Shown here in pieces: positions 44,792-52,005 of a DNA stretch of 53,738 nucleotides. The position numbers and the translations under genes are program-made. The stretch is from Thermoplasmatota archaeon (GTDB lineage Archaea; Thermoplasmatota; E2; DHVEG-1): the NCBI GenBank assembly GCA_030619765.1, contig JAUXAU010000010.1:1-53738 (forward strand), read 5' to 3'. Each line of letters starts with the position of its first letter. Position 1 is the stretch's first letter. Below the pieces are notes generated by a model, which was given only the letters and a program-made list of their open reading frames with translations, made no database searches and was not told the origin of the DNA.

Positions 44792-45802
44792 TTAGCCTCC
44801 AATTACCTTACTTACATTCATTTTTTTAATCGGACCCATTTTTTCAAGTTCTTTAACAAAATCATCAATTGTGCGTTCAAGTTTTGCTGATTCGCCTGTC
44901 GAGAACCATTCTAGTCTGATTCTTTTTGGTTCAATGTTGAGTTCTTTGAGAACATTTTTAAGAAGCACTAGTCGTCTTCTTGTTTTGTAGTTTCCATCAT
45001 GGTCACATTCCTCTGGTGGGCAACCGGCAACCATTACACCCCACGCACCTTCATCAAAAGCATTTAGTACTAATTCTGGTGCAACTCGGCCAGAGCACAT
45101 ACTAACTATTACTCCATAAGGTGTTTTAATTAAGGTTGGTGATTCACTTAGTTGCATTCCAGGAAATAGCGACCAGTTACATGCAAAAACAATAAGCTTC
45201 TTTTCACCCTCACTTAGAATTTCTTTGACTTTTTCATGAAGCTCTGGGAGAGTTATCTCACATCCTTCTTTTTGAGAAATCGCTCCAGAGGGACAGGCTG
45301 CTACACAAAGCCCACAGCCTCTACATTCAACTTTATCAACAACTATTTTTTTGTTATCTTCATCTTTTTCATCAATCGATAAAGCCTCATATTTACAGAG
45401 TGGAACACATATTCCACAGACACTGCATAGATCCTCGTCAATTTTTACAATGGTTCCTTCGACTTCAAATCCTGCTTCTATGAGGTCTGCTTTTGCATCA
45501 GTTAAAATATCAGTAACAGGTACACCTGCTGAACAATTGTCACTACAGTTTTTGCAATAAAAACATTGGAATATTTTCTCAACAATTTCCTGAGTAGGTT
45601 TTATTTCACCTGTGATCATTCCATAAATAAGTAGTAGTTTTCCTCTTGGTGTATCTGATTCCCAATTATTGGATTTAAACAAGGGGCAAAGCTCGTAACA
45701 GTATCCACATCGTATGCATTTGTTTAGTTCTTGTTCCCATTCCTTTGATCTTTTAAAATTCCCGTTCGATTTAAAATAAAATAATTTACCTAATATTCCC
45801 AT
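44792..45802 (-). CDS. Fusion: HdrC/GlpC-like dicluster, ferredoxin and MvhD domains
   Basis: The 336-aa protein has three parts: an HdrC/GlpC-N-like dicluster region (CIRCGYCYELCPLF and CFYCKNCSDNCSAG, about residues 29-95), a 2[4Fe-4S] ferredoxin (CSVCGICVPLC, CRGCGLCVAAC, about 125-175), and a C-terminal MvhD domain (CNWS in place of CNWC, MCSGRV, GCPPEECDHD). The partial loss of one MvhD cysteine (CNWS) is visible. It starts right at the stop codon of the GlcD-type gene. I infer that it carries electrons from the flavin dehydrogenase to HdrA through its own MvhD module. Confidence 0.88.
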   Translation of the reverse strand: MGILGKLFYFKSNGNFKRSKEWEQELNKCIRCGYCYELCPLFKSNNWESDTPRGKLLLIYGMITGEIKPTQEIVEKIFQCFYCKNCSDNCSAGVPVTDILTDAKADLIEAGFEVEGTIVKIDEDLCSVCGICVPLCKYEALSIDEKDEDNKKIVVDKVECRGCGLCVAACPSGAISQKEGCEITLPELHEKVKEILSEGEKKLIVFACNWSLFPGMQLSESPTLIKTPYGVIVSMCSGRVAPELVLNAFDEGAWGVMVAGCPPEECDHDGNYKTRRRLVLLKNVLKELNIEPKRIRLEWFSTGESAKLERTIDDFVKELEKMGPIKKMNVSKVIGG

Positions 45803-47230
45803 TTATCCCACCTTGTATCTAAGATTTGTAGCTTTCACCCAATCATCTGGTGCATCCATGATTTTATGTGGATTCAAAATATTGTTTGGATCAAGTGCTT
45901 TTTTTACTTTTCTCATCACTGGTATCATATCAGGTCTTGCTTTCTTCCACGCTGGCGCCTTAGACAATCCTATGCCATGCTCAGCAGAGGTTACACCACC
46001 AACAGAATCGATGTAATCATATAGCTCTTCGATTACATGTTCTGCATCTTTCCATTGGCTTTTCTTTTTTGGATCAAGCATAATTTTTGTGTGAATTACT
46101 CCAGATCCGCAATGGCCATATACTGCCATTATCACATTGTTTTTCTTAGCGATCTCATGGATTTTTTCTGCAGTTTCCGCAATCTTTGAATTTGGAACAC
46201 CCATATCATCTGCAAGGTCAGTGCAGATAATTCATTCTTTGTATTGTGAGAGTGAAGCGAATAGTTTTTTTCTTCCACTGAATAATTTAGTTCTTTCTAC
46301 TAGATCATAGCTCTTTTTGATATCTTTACCATTATGTTTTTTACAAATCTTCTTCATTTTTTCTATTTCAAAGTCTACTGCTTCTTTGACGTTTCCATCT
46401 GCTTCAAAAAGAATAATTGCTCCTACCTCTTTAAGCCCAAGATCCATTGCTTTGTTTACAGCAATAATTCCAATTTTATCCATTAATTCTAACATTGAAG
46501 GTTCGCAACCACTAGAAATAATGTCAGAAATCGCATTGCCTGCATCCTGGAGCTTATCAAAATTTGCGACAGCTAGACACCTATATTTTGGAAGAGGTCT
46601 AATTCCCATTGTTGCTTCGACAACAACACCTAGGGTGCCTTCTGATCCAACAATGAGTCTTTCAAGCTGGTAACCAGATGAATGAACACGGGTGTTACTT
46701 CCAAGATTAACCAAGTCTCCATTTGCAAGTACAACTTTCATACCATATACATAATCTCGAGTAGCACCATATTTTACAGATCGGACACCTGATGCGTTAG
46801 CAGCAATTTCACCACCAATTGTTGCAATTCTACTAGATGCAGGAGCAGGTGGATAAAATAGACCTAATGGTTTTAGAGCACGATTAAGATCGTCATCAAC
46901 AACACCTGGTTCAACCTTTATAAGCATATCCTCGGGTCGAATATCAAGAATACGGTTCATTTGTTTCATATCGAGAACAATACCGCCATCTATGGGAACA
47001 GTATGACCTGATGTTCCAGATCCAGCACCACGGGGAACAACAGGAATTTTGTTAGCATTAGCATATCTCATAATTTTTTGGACTTCCTCAATTGTTTTTG
47101 GCCGTACAACAGCAGTTGGTAATGCATGATGAACTGAAGCATCAGAAGCATAAACATAGAGATCAGCGATGTCATCTGAAACGTTATTTGCTCCAACTAT
47201 TTTTTTCAATTTCTCTATATCTATTTTCAT
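45803..47230 (-). pseudogene. GlcD/D-lactate-dehydrogenase-type FAD oxidase with in-frame TGA at codon 333
   Basis: The intact reading frame spans 476 codons, as in GlcD/DLD. The N-terminal part is an FAD-binding PCMH domain (VPRGAGSGTSGH, IGGEIAANASGVRSVKYG, LIVGSEGTLGVV). Codon 333 (46234-46232) is TGA, after LFASLSQYKE, and the same frame continues as IICTDLADDMGVPNSK to the catalytic C-terminal part, with YGHCGSGVIH and SAEHGIGLSK intact. There is no frameshift. A single-base change (GGA to TGA) or sequencing error is the simplest cause. A 3'-UTR SECIS is unlikely, since the next gene starts directly after the stop. Typical substrates are D-lactate, glycolate or other 2-hydroxyacids. It starts within the MvhD gene's end (ATGA overlap). 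Confidence 0.75.
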
Positions 47231-47649
47231 GCTTTCACTTCTTTCAATGGACTTGGCCCCATTTTTTTAAGTTCATCTACAAACTCAGTAACAACTGAGG
47301 CAAATTTAGCGCCCTCAGAAGCAGAAATGTACTCAAATCTTACTCGTCCAGGGTCAACCGCCATATCCTCAAGGAGTTTTTTTAAAAGCTTCATTCTCCT
47401 ATTGGCCTTGTAATTACCAGACTGATAATGACAATCCCCTGGGTGACATCCTGCTACAAGAACACCATCTGCGCCTTTTCTTAATGCCTCCAAAACAAAT
47501 ACAGGATCAACACGTCCTGAACACATAACACGTATTGATTTTATATTTGGAGGATATTTCATCCTACTAGTACCAGCAAGATCTGCACCTGCATATGAGC
47601 ACCAGTTGCATAAGAAACCTATAATATTTGGTTCAAATTCTTTTCCCAT
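47227..47649 (-). CDS. mvhD: MvhD [2Fe-2S] adaptor subunit of the hydrogenase-Hdr complex
   Basis: The 140-aa product has FEPNIIGFLCNWC, MCSGRVDPVFVLEALRKG and GCHPGDCHYQSGNYKANRR. It follows the hydrogenase genes and maturation protease, so it is the likely MvhD connecting [NiFe] hydrogenase to HdrA. Its C-terminal end overlaps the start of the GlcD-like gene by four bases. Confidence 0.93.
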   Translation of the reverse strand: MGKEFEPNIIGFLCNWCSYAGADLAGTSRMKYPPNIKSIRVMCSGRVDPVFVLEALRKGADGVLVAGCHPGDCHYQSGNYKANRRMKLLKKLLEDMAVDPGRVRFEYISASEGAKFASVVTEFVDELKKMGPSPLKEVKA

Positions 47650-47664
47650 TTCTTCACCTCAAAT

Positions 47665-48138
47665 TTAGTTGTTCATATCTTTTTTAATTTCATTAAGAGC
47701 TATCTCAACGGCTTTTGGTACAGCCGCAGCAACCTTTTCACTTAATTTTTCTCCAAATTCACATGGCAGTTTTTTCATCATTATTCCAATGATGATGATT
47801 TCTTTGGGAATTCTTGTTTCTCCAAGTTTTTTTGCCATTTGAATAGCCTCAGTCAGTGATACATCATGTGGATTACATGAGTGCATAGTAGAGAAATCGC
47901 CTAGAGGGATTCTTTTCACCTCTCCTTCTTCTCCATCATCTGTCGTCTTGATCGCATCAATTATTATTGCTTTGTCATAGCCTAAGAGCAGATCTAGTAG
48001 ATTCATACCTCCTGTGAGGGCTTCATCGATTGTGATGTTTGGATTATTTATATGTTGTTTTAGTTGGTTTACAACATGTATTCCAACTCCATCATCAGAT
48101 AGAATCGGGTTTCCAACTCCTAGGACTACGGTTTTCAT
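47665..48138 (-). CDS. [NiFe]-hydrogenase maturation endopeptidase
   Basis: The 157-aa HycI/HyaD-family protease cleaves the C-terminal tail of the large subunit after nickel insertion. It starts MKTVVLGVGNPILSDDGVGI with the conserved Gly-Asn and Asp (nickel-binding), and has a second nickel-ligand region around DAIKTTDDGEEG and HSCNPHDVSLTEA. It lies next to the large subunit, whose 26-residue C-terminal tail after the last cysteine box is its substrate. Confidence 0.92.
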   Translation of the reverse strand: MKTVVLGVGNPILSDDGVGIHVVNQLKQHINNPNITIDEALTGGMNLLDLLLGYDKAIIIDAIKTTDDGEEGEVKRIPLGDFSTMHSCNPHDVSLTEAIQMAKKLGETRIPKEIIIIGIMMKKLPCEFGEKLSEKVAAAVPKAVEIALNEIKKDMNN

Positions 48139-48151
48139 TTTTTGTTTTCCT

Positions 48152-49609
48152 CTAGTTTTGTCTCAAAGTTTTGTACAGTTTCCTGTTATGGTCATATATG
48201 TTTACTTCTAGTGGCATGCCACCCGGTAGGGTATGTGTTGCACAAGCGAAACACGGATCATATGCGCGGAATGCCATCTCCACCATATTCAACAATCCAT
48301 CGTTGACCTTTCCTTTTTTTATAATCCCTTTTGCTGCGTCTCTTACTGACATGTTGATAGCACCCGCATTGTTTGTCGTTGCAACAATAAGATTAGCTTT
48401 ATCGATAAGTCCATTTTTATCAAGCTTGTAATGATGAATAAGTGTTCCACGAGCTGCTTCAGTTACGCCAAATCCTTCACCGGGTTCACCAACAGGGTTT
48501 CTGATTTTTGTTGAAGTAATTTCAGGGTCTTTAATGAGTTCCATTGCTCGTTCTGTTGCATAAAGGAGTTCTATTAATCGTGCCCAGTGGAAGGCAAGTG
48601 TAGTGTTAACTGCTTTACCACCAAGTGTTTCATAAAACCGTTTGTATTCTTTATCTGCAAGTGGCGTAGCCATACCCTCTGCAGCGTTCAAACGTCCGAG
48701 TGGGCCGACACGGTAGATTCCACTGTCTTTGCCGTCCTTAAAGCCTTTCCATCCAATATCTTTCAGATAGGTAAACTTGATATAGCTCCATTCTTCAACG
48801 TGTTCAGCGATTTTTTTGTAGTAGTCTTTTACATCAAATTTCACATATTCCTTTCCTTTTTGATCAGTTACCCGTATTTTTCCATCATAGAAATTTACTT
48901 TGTTGTTTTTGTCAACTAAACCCATATTATATGTCGCTAGAGTATATGCATCACTAAGAATCAAATCAAGGTAATCCTTGTTCTTTAATACTATATCATC
49001 AAAAAGTTTTAATGAAAATTTTGCAAATTCTACACAGGATTTACCCATTGTTTCAATTTCTTTTACCTCATCTTTATTAAGTCCTTTTGATACGCCACCA
49101 GGCAATCCACATACTGGATGTGTTGCTTTCCCACCAAGTATGCCAGTGATTTTCTGGCCATATGCTCGATGTTTGATGACTTCTTTACCGACCTCAAGAC
49201 CTGCTTTTTCAATAACGCCAAGCACATTACGTTTAGCTGCTGGTGCATCAGGTCCAACGACAAAATCAGGTCCACCAAGATAATAGAAATGAAGAATGTG
49301 GTCATAGATGAAATACCCACAGTACATTAGTTCCCTGAGTTTTTTTGCAGCAGGTGGCGGATCAACATTGAACGCATCATCAAGTGCTTTTGTTGCGGCA
49401 AAATGATGTGCTACAGGACAGACACCACAGATACGACTTGTAATCTGAGGCATATCCTCTGCACGTCGTCCCTGACAGAATCGTTCGAAACCACGCAATT
49501 CAGGGATTTGAAGATATGCATTTTCAACATCACCTTTTGAGTCAAGGAATATACTAATCTTTCCATGTCCTTCAAGTCTTGTTATTGGATCAATTGTTAT
49601 TGTTTTCAT
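48152..49609 (-). CDS. mvhA: Group 3c-type [NiFe] hydrogenase large subunit (MvhA-like)
   Basis: The 485-aa product has the L1 motif RICGVCPVAHH (Cys61, Cys64) and L2 motif DPCFACATH (Cys453, Cys456) that hold the NiFe(CN)2CO site. The 26 residues after His459 would be removed by the protease encoded downstream. The set with small subunit, MvhD and HdrABC matches group 3c hydrogenases, which reduce ferredoxin and a heterodisulfide-like acceptor with H2 by bifurcation. Selenocysteine is not present at the L2 motif. Four-base overlap with the small subunit. Confidence 0.95.
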   Translation of the reverse strand: MKTITIDPITRLEGHGKISIFLDSKGDVENAYLQIPELRGFERFCQGRRAEDMPQITSRICGVCPVAHHFAATKALDDAFNVDPPPAAKKLRELMYCGYFIYDHILHFYYLGGPDFVVGPDAPAAKRNVLGVIEKAGLEVGKEVIKHRAYGQKITGILGGKATHPVCGLPGGVSKGLNKDEVKEIETMGKSCVEFAKFSLKLFDDIVLKNKDYLDLILSDAYTLATYNMGLVDKNNKVNFYDGKIRVTDQKGKEYVKFDVKDYYKKIAEHVEEWSYIKFTYLKDIGWKGFKDGKDSGIYRVGPLGRLNAAEGMATPLADKEYKRFYETLGGKAVNTTLAFHWARLIELLYATERAMELIKDPEITSTKIRNPVGEPGEGFGVTEAARGTLIHHYKLDKNGLIDKANLIVATTNNAGAINMSVRDAAKGIIKKGKVNDGLLNMVEMAFRAYDPCFACATHTLPGGMPLEVNIYDHNRKLYKTLRQN

Positions 49610-50607
49610 TTCATCACCTTCCTATTTATTAAAGCAGCTGGCAAACCATATTTATAAAAGGTTCCAACTGGGTCTACAACCTGATTTATTAATTCTTCAA
49701 CTTCTTCATCGCTCATTTTTTCCTCCCCTTCAATACCAAGGATAGATGCAAGTGCAGACATCATCTTAGCACCCTGATCAAGAGAATTCGGCGTAGGACC
49801 ACCACAACCGGTACATGGCATGTTAGCATCTAAACATCGTGCCTCACATCCTCCGCGTGTAGCAGGCCCCATACATATGATGCCTTGTTCAAGGAGACAC
49901 TTATCTTCGAGTTTGTCAATCTCATATATCCGTTTTATCTCCTTGATCTTCTTCTCTGATTTTTCAAAACGACACTCATCACACACTGATTTCAACGGGC
50001 CAATAACCGAGCCTTTAGGTGGTAGCTTGTTTTCAACGATAGCACCCACCGCAGTCATGATAAGATCAGGTGTTGGAGGACATCCTGGTAAATAATAATC
50101 AACATCAACTGTTTGATCCAATGTTTTAACAGTGTCATAAAACTCAGGAAGTGTAAGAGTACCCTCTTTAACCTTAACTGAGGTTTTTGGAACCGTCTTT
50201 TTTGGATTATCCGTAGAAGGATTATTCAGATACGATACATTAAACACTTCTTCCTTATTTGCAATGTTCGCCAAACCCGGGATACCACCATTACATGCAC
50301 AAGCACCAAATGCCACAAGCACCTTTGATTTCTTACGAAGTAGCTTTGCTATGTGTTCCTGCTCAGACGTACGAATAGAACCATTGAAAAAACAAACATC
50401 AATATGGTTATCCTTCATCGCTTCAACATCTTTATATTTAAAATCCATTGCAACTGGCCAAAACAGTATATCTGCAACTGCTACAACGTCTAGGATTTTT
50501 TCATCAATATCTAAAACAGCTATTTCACATCCACCACAACTTGCAGCCCAATAAAACGCAAGTTGCAGTTTTTTCTTTTTTCCGGTTTCTTTTTTCTCCT
50601 TATTCAT
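49606..50607 (-). CDS. mvhG: [NiFe] hydrogenase small subunit (MvhG-like)
   Basis: The 333-aa product carries the proximal cluster motif WAASCGGCE (Cys24, Cys27), further cluster cysteines in GACACNGG and YLPGCPPTPD, and a Cys-rich C-terminal part (CDECRF, CMGPATRGGCEARCLDANMPC) for medial and distal clusters. No Tat signal is present, so the enzyme is cytoplasmic, as expected for group 3. The N-terminal 15 residues are Lys-rich. Confidence 0.94.
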   Translation of the reverse strand: MNKEKKETGKKKKLQLAFYWAASCGGCEIAVLDIDEKILDVVAVADILFWPVAMDFKYKDVEAMKDNHIDVCFFNGSIRTSEQEHIAKLLRKKSKVLVAFGACACNGGIPGLANIANKEEVFNVSYLNNPSTDNPKKTVPKTSVKVKEGTLTLPEFYDTVKTLDQTVDVDYYLPGCPPTPDLIMTAVGAIVENKLPPKGSVIGPLKSVCDECRFEKSEKKIKEIKRIYEIDKLEDKCLLEQGIICMGPATRGGCEARCLDANMPCTGCGGPTPNSLDQGAKMMSALASILGIEGEEKMSDEEVEELINQVVDPVGTFYKYGLPAALINRKVMK

Positions 50608-50638
50608 ACAATCACCATTTTATTAATTTTTAACTTTT

Positions 50639-51520
50639 TTATTTTTCAAATACCCCCTTCTTCTTTAACAACAGGGTTGGGTCTACAGCGTGATCATCAA
50701 ACCCGCAATATTCAGGATCCAAACCCAATGCAACAGCTATAAGCTGAGTGTAGTAGTAAACAGGGACTTGTTTATAACTCTTGTATATTTTTTCAGCTTC
50801 TTTTCCCCGCACATCAAGATTAAATCGGCAAAGAGGACAAGAAAGAACAATTGCATCACTTCCACTTTCAATCGCAAAATTAGTAATTCTATATGCCCTG
50901 TTCATTACCAATTCTTTTTGTTGAATTGTGTGATAAGATCCGCAACATTCAATTTTAAAAGGATTATCAATAGCTTCTGCGCCAAGTGCGTTTAAAAGGT
51001 CTTTTAATATTGTTGGCTCTTCTGCATCATCAATAGCTACTTCACGAGGCCGAAGCAACATACACCCATAATAAGGCATAATTTTTACGCCTTTCAATGG
51101 ATTTTTCACCATTTTTTTCAGAACATCAAAACCCACTTCGTCTCTGAGAAACTCTAGGAAATGAACCACTTTTACAGTTCCTTTGTAATCGTTTTCCCTA
51201 TCCATAAATAAGTTGAGTGTTTCTAAATCATCAGGTTTTTCTTTTACACGCAAATTTGTTTGCTTGAGAGTATTATAGCACATATCACAAAGTGTAATAA
51301 CTTGTTCGTCACCCGCGTCTTCTACATGTATTAAATTTCGTAATGGTGCAAGATGATGCATCAGATCATCATCTGTAAGAGATGAAACTACTCCACAACA
51401 GGTCCAGTCTTCCATTTCTACCATTTCATGACCTAGCTTTTCCATTATTGCAAATGCAGATTTTTCTAGGTTTTTTGCAGATGTTTTAAGGGTACACCCA
51501 GGGTAGTATGATAGTTTCAT
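50639..51520 (-). CDS. hdrB: Heterodisulfide reductase subunit B (HdrB)
   Basis: The 293-aa protein has two CCG domains that bind noncubane [4Fe-4S] clusters: YYPGCTLKTSAKN, then WTCCGVVSSL and CDMCYNTL; YGCMLLRP, then ECCGSYHT and SCPLCRFNL. This is the catalytic subunit that would reduce a disulfide in methanogens. Here no methanogenesis gene is present, so the disulfide or acceptor is unknown. It lies between HdrC and the hydrogenase small subunit genes. Confidence 0.94.
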   Translation of the reverse strand: MKLSYYPGCTLKTSAKNLEKSAFAIMEKLGHEMVEMEDWTCCGVVSSLTDDDLMHHLAPLRNLIHVEDAGDEQVITLCDMCYNTLKQTNLRVKEKPDDLETLNLFMDRENDYKGTVKVVHFLEFLRDEVGFDVLKKMVKNPLKGVKIMPYYGCMLLRPREVAIDDAEEPTILKDLLNALGAEAIDNPFKIECCGSYHTIQQKELVMNRAYRITNFAIESGSDAIVLSCPLCRFNLDVRGKEAEKIYKSYKQVPVYYYTQLIAVALGLDPEYCGFDDHAVDPTLLLKKKGVFEK

Positions 51521-51579
51521 AGTTTTACCTTTTTTTTAACTCCATTTTTCATGCATTTTCATATATATTTTTGTATATC

Positions 51580-52005
51580 TTAACCTATATTTTTTCTAAA
51601 TAAACTTACAAACGCTATTTGAGGTATTGTCTCCTTTTCATCTTTAGATATTTCTGTCAGATTTGTTCTGTCAATTTTTTTCCGTAAAATTATCTGACGT
51701 AGAGCCTCCATTATTTTAGTAATGTTAATATCACGCGGGCATCTCTCAGCACAAGTAAAGCACGCTGCACAAAGCCATATTGTCTTTGAATTAAAAACTT
51801 CTTTTCTATCTAGTATTATATATCTAATTACTTCGTCTGGTGAAAGATCCATATCTTCAATAAAAGGACAACCTGCAGAACATGTTCCGCATTGATAACA
51901 ACCAAAGAGGTTTTCACCACAGAGTTCTTCAACTTCTTTGGCAAGATCTCCTTTTTTTAGTTTCAATGCTTCAATGTCGACATTGCCCTCTAGTTTTTTG
52001 GTCAT
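51580..52005 (-). CDS. hdrC: Heterodisulfide reductase subunit C (HdrC)
   Basis: The 141-aa protein contains two [4Fe-4S] sites, CYQCGTCSAGCP and CAACFTCAERCP, the HdrC pattern that relays electrons from HdrA to HdrB. It overlaps the hdrA-like gene upstream by four bases and is separated by 59 AT-rich bases from hdrB. Confidence 0.93.
   Translation of the reverse strand: MTKKLEGNVDIEALKLKKGDLAKEVEELCGENLFGCYQCGTCSAGCPFIEDMDLSPDEVIRYIILDRKEVFNSKTIWLCAACFTCAERCPRDINITKIMEALRQIILRKKIDRTNLTEISKDEKETIPQIAFVSLFRKNIG

Noticed and set aside
46202..46234. Frameshift in the GlcD-type gene
   Set aside because: The distance between the two open parts is divisible by three and the frame is the same, so only a TGA codon separates them.
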